From NCBI RefSeq assembly GCF_002813755.1, contig NZ_CP018061.1, positions 124,001-188,000 on the forward strand: a DNA stretch of 64,000 bases, given 5' to 3'. This DNA comes from Enterococcus mundtii (lineage in GTDB: Bacteria > Bacillota > Bacilli > Lactobacillales > Enterococcaceae). Of this stretch, positions 8,365 to 18,924 are shown piece by piece. The number at the start of each line of letters is the position of its first letter. Position 1 is the stretch's first letter. The position numbers were made by a program, and so were the translations under genes. The notes under the pieces were generated by a model that saw nothing but the letters and a program-made list of their open reading frames with translations, ran no database searches and had not been told where the DNA came from.

Positions 8365-9607
8365 TTGTTCTCACATCCATTCCTACTTTGACATCATTTG
8401 TGGGAAAGACAAGCTCGCTGTCCAAGTCTAGCTCACTTTCTAGCAAATACATTGCTTCATCCATTTCATCTTCGGACAACTCTACTTGTTTTTTGCTGAT
8501 TTTATGATTTTCAACAACATAAATGAAAGGCTTGTCTTCTTCATAGAAAACGAATGATTTTGGCAGTTTGATTTCCGTTTGGTTGTCTTCGATCAGTTCC
8601 ACGAAACAATGAGTACCAATGCTTGGTGGGGTTTCACTTTTATCCAAAGCGACTTCAAAGCTGAATTGGGATAAATTTGGGTTTGCACCTTGTTCTTCCA
8701 CAACTACTGAAGGTTCTTTCATATCACCAACTCGTGTGATCTGTCCAGTCCATTGCTGACTACCGCCATTGCGATCCTTTAGTTGAACTTTTTGTCCCGG
8801 TTCCAGCTGACTGCGACGGAATTCATCTACGGTTCCTTTTAAAAACAGACGGCTTGTGTCAACGATAGTCATAAAAGGGGACTCTGGGGCTGCTTCACTC
8901 GCACTCATATTCATTTGTCGTTCATCAATATCTTTGACGATTCCGTCAATACCAGCCTCCACGACATCTGAACCATGTTGTTCTTTGACGGAGTTCAACT
9001 CCAATTCTGCTCGTTCTAGTTCTAAGGTTGCATCGCCTATACTATTCTCTGAATTTTGAGCTTCCATCAATAGTTGACTTTGTTGCATTTCTAATTCATT
9101 TTTGCGGTCTTCTAGTGCTTCTTTATCTTCATCCTTTGCGGTAGTGATTTTTTGTTTGGTCTCTTCCAATTGAGTAGTTACCTTGTTGTATTGTTCCCAT
9201 TTCTGGTTTGTTTGTCGCTGGGCTTGTTCTACTGCACTCCTACGGTTTGCAGTGGTTTGCTCTGCTTCCTTAATAGCTAAAGATCCTTCAGGATTAGAAT
9301 AAACAAACAGTGCTTGTCCGGCTTTCACTTGATCTCCCGCCGCAACTTTTTTTTCGACGACTGAGCCTCGCCCGCTATCTACCTTCACTTCAATGGTTCT
9401 CGCCGGTTCAATGACCCCCACCAAGTGAAAGTCATTTCTAGGTTGCAGATCTTGTAAAGATACACGCGTGATAGATGGGGCTTCTCGGCGATCACGCCTT
9501 AAAGTACTTGCCCCAGCTATACTCCCGATAACCAGTAGAGCACCAGTGACCATGATGGCTTTTTTAAAATTTTTTTTATGTTTTCTCAAACCTCTCACCT
9601 TCCTCAT
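8348..9607 (-). CDS. HlyD/MacA-like efflux adaptor (membrane fusion protein)
   Basis: 419-aa adaptor anchored by one N-terminal TM (residues ~18-36, after a basic stretch). A lipoyl/barrel-sandwich half follows (VDSGRGSVVEKKVAAGDQVK), then a long alpha-helical coiled-coil hairpin (~110-215, Gln/Glu-rich), the second lipoyl half (VVEAGIDGIVKDIDE) and beta-barrel domains. In Gram-positives such proteins bridge permease and cell wall. It is the first gene of the operon. Start is uncertain: ATG 9607 has a poor ribosome binding site, whereas TTG 9589 (residue 7) lies 8 nt after AGGAAGG and may be the true start; the protein is otherwise unchanged. Confidence 0.87.
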   Translation of the reverse strand: MRKVRGLRKHKKNFKKAIMVTGALLVIGSIAGASTLRRDRREAPSITRVSLQDLQPRNDFHLVGVIEPARTIEVKVDSGRGSVVEKKVAAGDQVKAGQALFVYSNPEGSLAIKEAEQTTANRRSAVEQAQRQTNQKWEQYNKVTTQLEETKQKITTAKDEDKEALEDRKNELEMQQSQLLMEAQNSENSIGDATLELERAELELNSVKEQHGSDVVEAGIDGIVKDIDERQMNMSASEAAPESPFMTIVDTSRLFLKGTVDEFRRSQLEPGQKVQLKDRNGGSQQWTGQITRVGDMKEPSVVVEEQGANPNLSQFSFEVALDKSETPPSIGTHCFVELIEDNQTEIKLPKSFVFYEEDKPFIYVVENHKISKKQVELSEDEMDEAMYLLESELDLDSELVFPTNDVKVGMDVRTNDPTN

Positions 9608-9665
9608 CGGTTAATTGGATGACTACCTTTATTTAAGCACTTCACCTACAAACGTTTTGAATGAT

Positions 9666-9698
9666 TCTCTTAATATATTCTGAAGATTTCTTAAGAGA
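9666..9698. promoter_or_regulatory. candidate response-regulator site between divergent operons
   Basis: TCTCTTAA (9666-9673) and TTAAGAGA (9691-9698) are perfect 8-bp inverted arms in the 167-bp region shared by the exporter operon and the two-component genes. A -10 TATAAT (9729-9734) before the kinase has no good -35, as expected of an activated promoter. Assignment to the VanR-like regulator is inference. Confidence 0.45.
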
Positions 9699-9774
9699 TA
9701 TTCTCTATTCGTTGTATCCTCGCTTTGTTATAATCTAGAATGAATGAAGACTATTTATTTGAAAGGAACTTTTC

Positions 9775-10914
9775 ATGCATATTAAACATCCTCGCTTCGT
9801 TTTTTCTTTTTTAGGCATCTGCTTATTATTAGGAATCGTTTGGCTAATAAAGGAGACAAGAATCATTCACATGGTCATCGACGATTTTTTTTCAAAATTT
9901 GTCATGCAAGAAGTTGTTGGAACGAGTGACGGGGAAGGGGGGACGATTATTGGCAATTTTGTTGATTGGACGATGATCAAGCAACTCCTATTAGCATTCT
10001 CTCTCTTTCTTATTTTTATCGTTTCCTTAATCAACTATTTTATCTATCGCTACTACTCAAGAAAAAAGATTACACAAATCGCTGAAGGCATTCAGCCTTT
10101 TTTCTCTGGGTCTACGGAAGCTTCGACTAGAAGTATGCCAATCGATAATGAATTGTTAAAAATAAAAAATACGATGAACCGAAATGAAACCCTCCTAAAG
10201 GAAGAAACTCAACGAACAAAGGACTTGATCACTTATTTGGCTCACGACTTGAAGACACCTTTAGCCTCCGTGATCGGCTACCTCAACTTATTATTGGATA
10301 CAAAGAACTTAACGAACGAACAAATGACTCAGTCTCTGACTATCGCTCTTGAAAAGTCTGAACGGTTGGAAACACTGATGAATGAATTTTTCGATATTAC
10401 TCGATTCAATCTTCAAGATATCCAATTGTTTAAACGAGAACTTGATTTTGTGTTCTTATTAAAACAAATCCAGGAAGAATTTTACCCGTTGCTGAAAGAA
10501 AAAGGACAAGAGGTTCGGTATATCGGACCGGAAAGCTTGAAAATTGAAGCTGATAGTGAACAGTTAGCCAGAGTATTGAATAATCTGTTGAAAAACGCGA
10601 TCGCCTACGCACCTGAACATACAATGATCACAATGGAACTATCGGTTTCTGAGCACCAAGCAACCTTTATTCTTGCCAATCAAAGTGAGCCCATCGAACA
10701 AGAGCAGCTAGAAGCATTATTTGAAAAGTTTTATCGCCTTGATCAAGCCCGTTCAACAAAAACCGGCGGTGCGGGACTAGGTCTAGCGATCGCCAAAGAA
10801 ATCATTCTGGCTCATCAAGGAACCATTCAAGCTGCCAGCAAAAATAATGAGATCCAGATGTTTGTTACTTTGCCTTTGGGTAATGCAAAAATGAAGGGTT
10901 CAGAAAGCAACTAA
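9775..10914 (+). CDS. VanS-like membrane sensor histidine kinase
   Basis: 379-aa kinase with two TM segments (residues ~9-26 and ~70-92) around a short ~45-residue extracytoplasmic loop. A HAMP-like linker is followed by the H-box YLAHDLKTPLASVIGYL (phospho-acceptor His157), N-box LNNLLKNAIAY, and G boxes TGGAGLGLAIAKEI. The catalytic half closely resembles VanS of glycopeptide-resistance clusters (EFFDITRFNLQ, FEKFYRLDQARS). No vanHAX genes are near. The kinase gene precedes the regulator gene, the reverse of vanRS order, and the pair is divergent from the MacAB-like exporter, its most likely target. The ligand is unknown; antimicrobial or envelope stress is a reasonable guess. Confidence 0.88.
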   Translation: MHIKHPRFVFSFLGICLLLGIVWLIKETRIIHMVIDDFFSKFVMQEVVGTSDGEGGTIIGNFVDWTMIKQLLLAFSLFLIFIVSLINYFIYRYYSRKKITQIAEGIQPFFSGSTEASTRSMPIDNELLKIKNTMNRNETLLKEETQRTKDLITYLAHDLKTPLASVIGYLNLLLDTKNLTNEQMTQSLTIALEKSERLETLMNEFFDITRFNLQDIQLFKRELDFVFLLKQIQEEFYPLLKEKGQEVRYIGPESLKIEADSEQLARVLNNLLKNAIAYAPEHTMITMELSVSEHQATFILANQSEPIEQEQLEALFEKFYRLDQARSTKTGGAGLGLAIAKEIILAHQGTIQAASKNNEIQMFVTLPLGNAKMKGSESN

Positions 10915-10937
10915 GTTGAAAAGGACGGTCGATACGA

Positions 10938-11615
10938 TTGGAAAAAATACTTTTAGTTGAAGATGAAAAAGAAATTTCAGACCTAATTCTCTTTTATTTG
11001 CAGAACGAGAATTTTTTAGTAACGACTTGCTCTGATGGGAAATCTGCTCAAACACAAATTGAACAAAATACATTTTCACTGGCAATTCTTGACGTGATGC
11101 TACCGGACATCTCGGGGTTCGAACTTTGTAAAGAAATCCGAAAAAATCATAACTATCCGATCATCATATTGACCGCAAAAACCGAGGAAATCGATAAGAT
11201 CACAGGATTGACGATTGGCGCAGACGATTATATTACGAAGCCCTTTCGCCCATTAGAAGTAATTGCCCGAGTGAAGGCCCAGATTCGGCGATCCACTCAG
11301 TACAATGGATTTGATAAACACAAATTGATCGTTAAAGATTTGGTATTAGATGTTGATAAACGAAAATGTTTTTTACAGGAAGAAGAGCTTTTTCTGACAC
11401 CAATCGAATTTTCCATCTTAAAATTATTGATGGAACGACAGGGACAAGTCATTAGCTCTGAAGAAATGTTTCAAGAAATTTGGGGCGAAAAATATTATAC
11501 TTCCTCCAATAATACTATCATGGTCCACATTCGAAATTTAAGAGAAAAAATGCATGACACGCACAAGCAGTCTTCCTATATTAAAACGGTTTGGGGCATT
11601 GGCTATAAAATCTAA
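10938..11615 (+). CDS. VanR-like OmpR-family response regulator
   Basis: 225-aa two-domain regulator. Receiver: acidic pocket VEDE (residues 8-10), phospho-acceptor Asp52 in AILDVMLPD, conserved Lys in ADDYITKPFRPLE. Effector: OmpR winged helix with LTPIEFSILKLL and the C-terminal IKTVWGIGYKI. The stretch KITGLTIGADDYITKPFRPL is almost the same as in VanR. It starts with TTG at 10938, 23 bp after the kinase stop, behind AAGGACGG. Partner is the upstream kinase; the divergent exporter operon is the likely target. This is likely a housekeeping relative of VanR rather than part of a resistance island, as no vancomycin genes are present. Confidence 0.9.
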   Translation: MEKILLVEDEKEISDLILFYLQNENFLVTTCSDGKSAQTQIEQNTFSLAILDVMLPDISGFELCKEIRKNHNYPIIILTAKTEEIDKITGLTIGADDYITKPFRPLEVIARVKAQIRRSTQYNGFDKHKLIVKDLVLDVDKRKCFLQEEELFLTPIEFSILKLLMERQGQVISSEEMFQEIWGEKYYTSSNNTIMVHIRNLREKMHDTHKQSSYIKTVWGIGYKI

Positions 11616-11661
11616 AGCTAAGATCAGAAAGCGTGGCATAAGTCAGGCAGTTTATACGCAC

Positions 11662-11716
11662 AAAAACACAAGGGACATTCGAAAACCAACAAATTTCGAG
11701 TGCTCCTTGTGTTTTT
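11662..11716 (+). terminator. long hairpin terminator after the two-component genes
   Basis: AAAAACACAAGG (11662-11673) pairs with CCTTGTGTTTTT (11705-11716). The stem extends inward through CATTCGAAA / TTTCGAGTG with few mismatches, and a T-run ends it. Upstream (11629) and downstream (11761) an AGCGTGGCWTA motif recurs, which may mark another repeat element. Confidence 0.75.
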
Positions 11717-11890
11717 ATCTTCGATGTTTCAACTGATTTTTTTCGTTCGTCTAGCTCAATAGCGTGGCTTAGTGAACGGGATTGTCTGCTTATTTCCAGC
11801 GCGCGTCCACTACGATGCCCTTTACTGATTGAAACGTTTTCTAAGAAATGATACTCTAAGGATAACAGATGAAAAAGAGGAGAATAACAT

Positions 11891-13189
11891 ATGAGGATCG
11901 TAATCGTCGGTGGCTCATTTGCGGGCATTCAGACAGCTATTTCTTTGCGCAACGACTGTCCAGAAAGTGAGATAATCATTATTGAGAAGCAAGCGCGGAT
12001 AGGCTTTATTCCGAATAGTGTCAATTTGATCTTAAAAGGGGAATTTCATGAAGAAGCGCATCATTATTGGATGACGAAAGAGCAATTGACTCAAGAACAT
12101 CAGATAGCAGTACGGGTAGAAACAGAAGTGACTGCGCTAAACAGCGATAAAAACCAAATCCAATTAAATGATGGGGAAATATTGTCTTTCGATTTTCTTG
12201 TGATTGCGACAGGCTCACAACAACGCTTCCGTTTTAGTACACAAGAAAACGACACGATTTGGACAATCAAAGATCCTAAAACTTCGCAACAATTTCAACA
12301 ACGTATTGGAAATGCAAAAAAAATCGCAGTGATCGGTGCAGGGCAAGTTGGCTTGGAACTCATCGAAGGATTAGCGAACTTAGGAAAAGAACTCCATCTG
12401 TATGAAAGCCAATCGACGGTTTTATTCCGCTATTTTGATCCAGAGATGATCAAGCCGTTGTATCGTGAGCTGGACAATCGAGGTATTCGTTTTTTCTTAA
12501 ACGAACAAGTGCAAGAAATCATTGAAACAGAACAAACAGAGATCTTCACGGAAAAAAGAAGTGAGACGTATGATCTAGTCTTGTTGGCAAATTACACCCG
12601 TCCAGATAATCAGTTATGGGAAGCGTCTTTGCAATTGAATGATGATGGGACGATCTGGGTAAATGACTACCTGCAAACGTCACAGGAAAATATTTATGCG
12701 ATCGGTGATGCCATCCAAGTAACTTATCGACCAACGCAAGAAAAAATGTACGTATCTTTAGTTAACAATGCGATTCGAACGGCGAAGATCGCGAGTAAAA
12801 ATATCAGTGGGCAACAAAAGAAAGATTTAGGTACGTATCGACCAATCGGTAATCATTGGTTCGGGCATTATTTTGGCAGTGTCGGTTTAACAGAAAGCGA
12901 AAGTATCTTTTATCCTGGAAAAATCAACACACAATTATTAACGACCAGAGCTTCTGCGACAAATCAAGAATCAATCAAAATAAAAGTGCTATTGACGGAA
13001 GAAGGAAAATTGCTGGGGGCGCAATGTCATAGCCAAGCAGTGATTTTCTATCTTTTAGACCGACTGACTGTAGCAGTTGAGGAAGGATGGACACTCGCAG
13101 ATCTGGAAGCGCGCGAATTCTTCTTTCAACCAGAGTATCGAGCGCCAACAGCTCTTGTAAAGGTGGTTGATTCTTTCGATGAAGATTGA
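11891..13189 (+). CDS. FAD/NAD(P)-binding oxidoreductase lacking redox Cys42
   Basis: 432-aa protein of the NADH oxidase/NADH peroxidase/CoA-disulfide reductase fold. FAD dinucleotide motif VIVGGSFAGIQTAISL at the N-terminus, ATGSQQR, second GxGxxG in IAVIGAGQVGLELIEGL, the FAD-binding IYAIGDAIQV, and a dimerisation domain (~310-432). The usual SFxSCG peptide with catalytic Cys42 is replaced by FIPNSVN, so residue 42 is Asn. The peroxidase or disulfide-reductase mechanism is therefore unavailable; a plain NAD(P)H oxidase/dehydrogenase or sensor role is possible. The gene overlaps the Mga-type regulator gene by 11 bp, so the two are one transcript upstream of the glycerol operon. Confidence 0.82.
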   Translation: MRIVIVGGSFAGIQTAISLRNDCPESEIIIIEKQARIGFIPNSVNLILKGEFHEEAHHYWMTKEQLTQEHQIAVRVETEVTALNSDKNQIQLNDGEILSFDFLVIATGSQQRFRFSTQENDTIWTIKDPKTSQQFQQRIGNAKKIAVIGAGQVGLELIEGLANLGKELHLYESQSTVLFRYFDPEMIKPLYRELDNRGIRFFLNEQVQEIIETEQTEIFTEKRSETYDLVLLANYTRPDNQLWEASLQLNDDGTIWVNDYLQTSQENIYAIGDAIQVTYRPTQEKMYVSLVNNAIRTAKIASKNISGQQKKDLGTYRPIGNHWFGHYFGSVGLTESESIFYPGKINTQLLTTRASATNQESIKIKVLLTEEGKLLGAQCHSQAVIFYLLDRLTVAVEEGWTLADLEAREFFFQPEYRAPTALVKVVDSFDED

Positions 13190-14639
13190 AGAATTTTTAG
13201 AAAAAAAAGAGCAAACCCAAATTGAGATTTTACGAATGCTTGTATTAGAAGGTGGTTCCGCTTCAATCAATGAGTTGCGATCCTCTGTGAAATTATCAAA
13301 ATCTGCCTTCGACCAATATATCGAAGACCTTGAATTGATCGGTCGTATGATGAAAACAAAGATTTCTGTCCGAAAAAATGAATTCCAAGTCGTCCTTGAA
13401 TTAGATGAGCATACGAGTTTAGAAAAAATCATGCTTTTTTTGGTACAACAAAGCGTGAAATATCAGATCTTGACATATCTTCTTGAACACCAACAAGCTT
13501 CAAGTGTTCGTTTGGCAACAGCTTTTACAATCAGTGAATCCTCTGTCTTTAGAAAAACCAAAGAATTGAATCAGCTATTGAAAGAGTTCTCTCTACAGAT
13601 AAAGAATGGACAAATCCAAGGAGAAGAGCTCCAGATCCGTTATTTTTATTATTCCTTATTTCAATTTTTCCCAGAGTCACAAAGACCACAGTATTTACAA
13701 GATACTCCAGATAAGCGTCCGTTGATAGTAGGATTGGCGCACGTGTTGAATACAACCTTTTCCCCACAATCATCGTCAAAAATTGCGACATGGATCGGTA
13801 TTACACGGAAAAGGTTACTGTCAGATAAGATGAAGTTTTCTGGTACAAAAGAGAAAAAAGAAATATACCAAGAGGATCAACTGTACCAGACCATCCATCC
13901 GATGATTTCCTTATATCTTAGTCGAACAGCAGCTGATGTGACGGCGTATGAGTCGATGATGTTTTATAGTTTTCTCGTTACTTTCTCGGTACTGGAGGAA
14001 GAGACATTTTATCAATACGAGTTGACTCGTAGCAAAAAGTTACCTACAGCGGTGTTGGATACGTATATTCGAGAAACCATGCTGTGGCATTATCGACCAA
14101 GGCGTCTAAAAATCAAGGAAGAGAAAACAATTGGGTATCACTTGGCACAAATCAATAATGAGTTATACTTTTTTTCTGGCTATTTAACCATCTATGATCC
14201 GCCACACTTACTCATCCAACAACAACGCATGTTGGGTGATTCGTTGACTCAATTACTTGAACGATTGAAAAAAACGACAGTCGAACAGCTTCCTATGAAA
14301 AAATTGACCAATCAAGTTTTGGATAATCTGATGAGTCAATACGCGAATATTTTGATGATGATCGATTTCTATATTGAAAAATCTGTGGTTATTGGCATTG
14401 ATCTACACTCCTTACCGATCTATCGAGTTGCTTTCCAACAGTTCTTGATTCGAGAGTTAAAGGGGATCAGCGGGATCGTGATCGAAGAAGTCCAACAAGA
14501 AAAAAGTTATGATTTTGTGATCACCTTCAATCAGGATAAAAAAGGTCAAGAGTACTATTATCTATCGGAGTTTGCTTCAAGTTATGATATTTTAAGGTTA
14601 AAGCAAAAAATCGAGCAAGAAAAAAAAGCCAAAAATTAA
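13179..14639 (+). CDS. Mga-family transcriptional regulator
   Basis: 486-aa DNA-binding protein. The N-terminus has two helix-turn-helix regions (SASINELRSSVKLSKSAFDQ, residues ~25-45; SVRLATAFTISESSVFRKTK, ~108-128). A large alpha-helical middle resembles the PRD-like domains of Mga and the C-terminus (residues ~395-480) resembles an EIIB-like fold. Such regulators respond to PTS phosphorylation or nutrients. ATG 13179 is used because AAAGGTGG lies upstream at workable distance; TTG 13167 is too close. It overlaps the flavoprotein gene and is followed by a terminator before glpK, so a role in glycerol control is possible but not shown. Confidence 0.82.
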   Translation: MKIEEFLEKKEQTQIEILRMLVLEGGSASINELRSSVKLSKSAFDQYIEDLELIGRMMKTKISVRKNEFQVVLELDEHTSLEKIMLFLVQQSVKYQILTYLLEHQQASSVRLATAFTISESSVFRKTKELNQLLKEFSLQIKNGQIQGEELQIRYFYYSLFQFFPESQRPQYLQDTPDKRPLIVGLAHVLNTTFSPQSSSKIATWIGITRKRLLSDKMKFSGTKEKKEIYQEDQLYQTIHPMISLYLSRTAADVTAYESMMFYSFLVTFSVLEEETFYQYELTRSKKLPTAVLDTYIRETMLWHYRPRRLKIKEEKTIGYHLAQINNELYFFSGYLTIYDPPHLLIQQQRMLGDSLTQLLERLKKTTVEQLPMKKLTNQVLDNLMSQYANILMMIDFYIEKSVVIGIDLHSLPIYRVAFQQFLIRELKGISGIVIEEVQQEKSYDFVITFNQDKKGQEYYYLSEFASSYDILRLKQKIEQEKKAKN

Positions 14640-14640
14640 A

Positions 14641-14684
14641 AAACTGTCAAAAAAAAAGTGAATTGCTATTTTTTTGGCAGTTTC
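14641..14684 (+). terminator. terminator between the Mga-type gene and glpK
   Basis: AAACTGTCAAAAAAA (14641-14655) pairs with TTTTTTTGGCAGTTT around GTGAATTGCTA. The stem is weak in GC except at the base, and the T-run is within the right arm. Confidence 0.7.
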
Positions 14685-14715
14685 TACTCCTTAAATAGGT
14701 GTACCATAAAAGTAG

Positions 14716-16248
<1,533 letters not shown>

Positions 16249-16264
16249 AGGGAGGGAACACAAG

Positions 16265-18088
16265 ATGTTTTCAAAAAAAACAAGACAAGATAACATTGAC
16301 CACATGAAACAAGAAGAATTAGATCTTTTGATTATTGGGGGCGGAATCACTGGTGCAGGTGTAGCAATCCAAGCAGCTGCTTCAGGTATTAAAACCGGTT
16401 TGATCGAAATGCAGGATTTTGCGGAAGGAACGTCTTCACGCTCAACCAAGTTAGTTCATGGGGGGATTCGTTATCTAAAAACGTTTGACGTTGAAGTGGT
16501 AGCAGATACAGTAGGCGAACGTGCAGTGGTACAACAAGTGGCACCGCATATCCCTAAACCAGATCCGATGTTATTGCCGATTTATGAAGGAGAAGGCGCA
16601 ACGACCTTCAATATGTTTTCTGTAAAAGTAGCGATGGATCTTTATGATAAATTAGCAAAAGTAACTGGAACGAAGTATGAAAACTATACGTTGACACCTG
16701 AAGAAGTTCTTGAACGTGAGCCGTTTCTTAAAAAAGATGGCTTAACAGGTGCCGGTGTTTACTTGGATTTCCGGAATAATGATTCCCGTTTAGTGATCGA
16801 TAATATCAAAAAAGCGGCAGAAGACGGAGCATATCTGGTCAGCAAAATGAAAGCTACCGGTTTTATCTATGAAGGTGACCAGATCATCGGAGTCAAAGCG
16901 CGTGATTTGTTAAGTGATGAAGTCATTGAGATCCGAGCAAAAGTAGTGATCAACACAAGTGGACCATGGGTGGACAAGATCCGTAACCTGAACTTCAAGC
17001 GTGCGATCTCACCAAAAATGCGTCCGACAAAAGGCGTCCATTTAGTAGTAGACGCGAAGAAACTGCCTGTGCCACAGCCTACTTATTTCGATACAGGAAA
17101 ACAAGATGGTCGGATGGTCTTTGCGATTCCTCGTGAAAACAAAACGTATTTTGGGACAACAGATACCGATTACCAAGGCGATTTTACAGACCCACAAGTA
17201 ACACAGGAAGATGTGGATTACTTACTAGATGTGATCAATCATCGTTATCCAGAAGCAAATATCACTTTGGCTGATATCGAATCAAGTTGGGCAGGATTAC
17301 GTCCGTTATTGATCGGCAATGCCGGTTCTGACTACAACGGTGGTGACAACGGTTCGATCTCAGATAAAAGTTTCCGTAAAGTTGTTGATACGGTGACGGA
17401 TTATAAAGAAAGCAAGGTATCACGAGTAGAAGTCGAAGATGTGTTGAATCATTTAGAAAGTAGTCGTGATGAAAAAGCACCATCAACTGTTTCTCGCGGT
17501 AGTTCATTAGAACGTGAACCAGATGGACTAGTTACTTTATCTGGTGGTAAAATCACCGATTATCGCAAAATGGCAGAAGGCGCGATGAAATTGATCCGTC
17601 AACTGTTACAAGAAGAGTATGGTGTAACTGTAAAAGAGATTGATTCCAAGACTTATTCGATCTCAGGTGGCGATTTTGATCCGACGAAACAAGAAGAAAT
17701 GGTCGAAGAATATACAAAAATCGGTGTGGAAGCAGGTCTTGATGAAAAAGATGCTGCATATATCGCAGATTTCTACGGAACAAATGCGAAACACATCTTT
17801 GAATTAGCGAAAGAAATGAGTCCTTATCCAGGATTGACTTTGGCAGAATCTGCACGTTTGCGTTACGGTTTAGAAAACGAAATGGTCTTAGTTCCAGGTG
17901 ACTATTTGATTCGCCGTACCAACCATCTACTTTTTGAAAGAGATCAGTTAGATGCCATCAAACAACCGATCATTGATGCGATTGCTGCATACTTTGAATG
18001 GACAGATGAAGAAAAAGAACGTGAAACGCAACATTTAGAGCAACTGATCGCTGAGTCAGACTTACGTGACCTGAAAGGAGAAAAATAA
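16265..18088 (+). CDS. glpO: alpha-glycerophosphate oxidase
   Basis: Oxidises glycerol-3-phosphate to dihydroxyacetone phosphate with O2, forming H2O2. 607-aa flavoprotein with the FAD motif LIIGGGITGAGVAIQ, the STKLVHGGIRYLK active-site loop, GTTDTDYQGDF, and the ~50-residue Ser/Glu-rich insertion (roughly residues 365-420) that separates GlpO oxidases from GlpD dehydrogenases. ATG 16265 follows AAAGGGAGGG; the frame's earlier codons overlap glpK. Located 16 bp after glpK and 1 bp before glpF, it makes aerobic glycerol use the main role of this operon and a source of peroxide. Confidence 0.96.
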   Translation: MFSKKTRQDNIDHMKQEELDLLIIGGGITGAGVAIQAAASGIKTGLIEMQDFAEGTSSRSTKLVHGGIRYLKTFDVEVVADTVGERAVVQQVAPHIPKPDPMLLPIYEGEGATTFNMFSVKVAMDLYDKLAKVTGTKYENYTLTPEEVLEREPFLKKDGLTGAGVYLDFRNNDSRLVIDNIKKAAEDGAYLVSKMKATGFIYEGDQIIGVKARDLLSDEVIEIRAKVVINTSGPWVDKIRNLNFKRAISPKMRPTKGVHLVVDAKKLPVPQPTYFDTGKQDGRMVFAIPRENKTYFGTTDTDYQGDFTDPQVTQEDVDYLLDVINHRYPEANITLADIESSWAGLRPLLIGNAGSDYNGGDNGSISDKSFRKVVDTVTDYKESKVSRVEVEDVLNHLESSRDEKAPSTVSRGSSLEREPDGLVTLSGGKITDYRKMAEGAMKLIRQLLQEEYGVTVKEIDSKTYSISGGDFDPTKQEEMVEEYTKIGVEAGLDEKDAAYIADFYGTNAKHIFELAKEMSPYPGLTLAESARLRYGLENEMVLVPGDYLIRRTNHLLFERDQLDAIKQPIIDAIAAYFEWTDEEKERETQHLEQLIAESDLRDLKGEK

Positions 18089-18089
18089 A

Positions 18090-18806
18090 ATGAATGCAGA
18101 CATGACCCAAATCATGGGAGAATTTATTGGAACGATGATTTTGATCCTTTTAGGGGACGGCGTATGTGCAGCAGTGAATTTAAACAAAAGTAAAGCGCAA
18201 GCCTCCGGTTGGATCGTCATTGCATTTGGTTGGGCAATGGCTGTTACGATGGCAGTATTTATTTCGGGATTCATGGGACCCGCTCATTTAAATCCTGCGG
18301 TAACACTTGGGATGGCAATGACAGGTGCGATCGGTTGGAATTTAGTTTTCCCATTCATCATCGCGCAATTACTAGGTGCGATCGTCGGTGCGGTACTTGT
18401 TTGGTTATCTTATTTGCCACATTGGTCAGCAACAAAGGATCAAGGGGCAATCTTAGGAACCTTTGCGACTGGACCAGCCATCCGCAACTATCCTGCTAAC
18501 TTTATTACAGAGTTGATCGGTACGTTCGTTTTAGTCTTAGGACTATTGGCATTTGGTCAAACAGAATTTGCTGGCGGAACAAATGTCTTTGCTGTTGGAG
18601 GATTGATTTTAGCTATCGGGTTATCACTAGGTGGTTCAACAGGATATGCGATCAATCCAGCTCGTGACTTAGGTCCACGTATCGCTCATGCGATTTTACC
18701 AATCGCTAATAAAGGTGGTTCTGACTGGGGTTATTCATGGGTACCGATTGCAGGACCAATGGTTGGGGCAATCGTCGCAGTAGGTATGTACACGTTGATG
18801 GTTTAA
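18090..18806 (+). CDS. glpF: glycerol uptake facilitator (aquaglyceroporin)
   Basis: 238-aa MIP channel for glycerol diffusion. Six TM helices and the two half-helix motifs NPAVTLGMAM (first, residues ~69) and NPARDLGPR (second, ~190) are present; the Asp after the second NPAR is typical of glycerol-conducting members. ATG 18090 is 1 bp after the glpO stop, with AAAGGAG inside glpO. Followed by a strong terminator. Confidence 0.96.
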   Translation: MNADMTQIMGEFIGTMILILLGDGVCAAVNLNKSKAQASGWIVIAFGWAMAVTMAVFISGFMGPAHLNPAVTLGMAMTGAIGWNLVFPFIIAQLLGAIVGAVLVWLSYLPHWSATKDQGAILGTFATGPAIRNYPANFITELIGTFVLVLGLLAFGQTEFAGGTNVFAVGGLILAIGLSLGGSTGYAINPARDLGPRIAHAILPIANKGGSDWGYSWVPIAGPMVGAIVAVGMYTLMV

Positions 18807-18840
18807 TAAAGTAGATTTTGTATATAAAAATAAAATAAAT

Positions 18841-18888
18841 GGTTCTCTTGGTCGTTGTTCACAAACCAGGAGAACCGTTTTTTATTTT
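18841..18888 (+). terminator. bidirectional terminator glpF / fucO
   Basis: GGTTCTCTTGG and CCAGGAGAACC are inverted arms with a short T-run after them; on the minus strand the flanking ATAAAATAAAT gives a weaker U-tract. Placed between convergent genes. Confidence 0.85.
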
Positions 18889-18924
18889 ATAAGTCAAAGT
18901 GTAATAACAAGAGATACAACAAAG

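Noticed and set aside
9775..11615. Possible vancomycin-resistance locus because of VanRS-like proteins
   Set aside because: No vanH, vanA/B-type ligase, vanX or vanY gene nearby; gene order is inverted and the divergent neighbour is an exporter.
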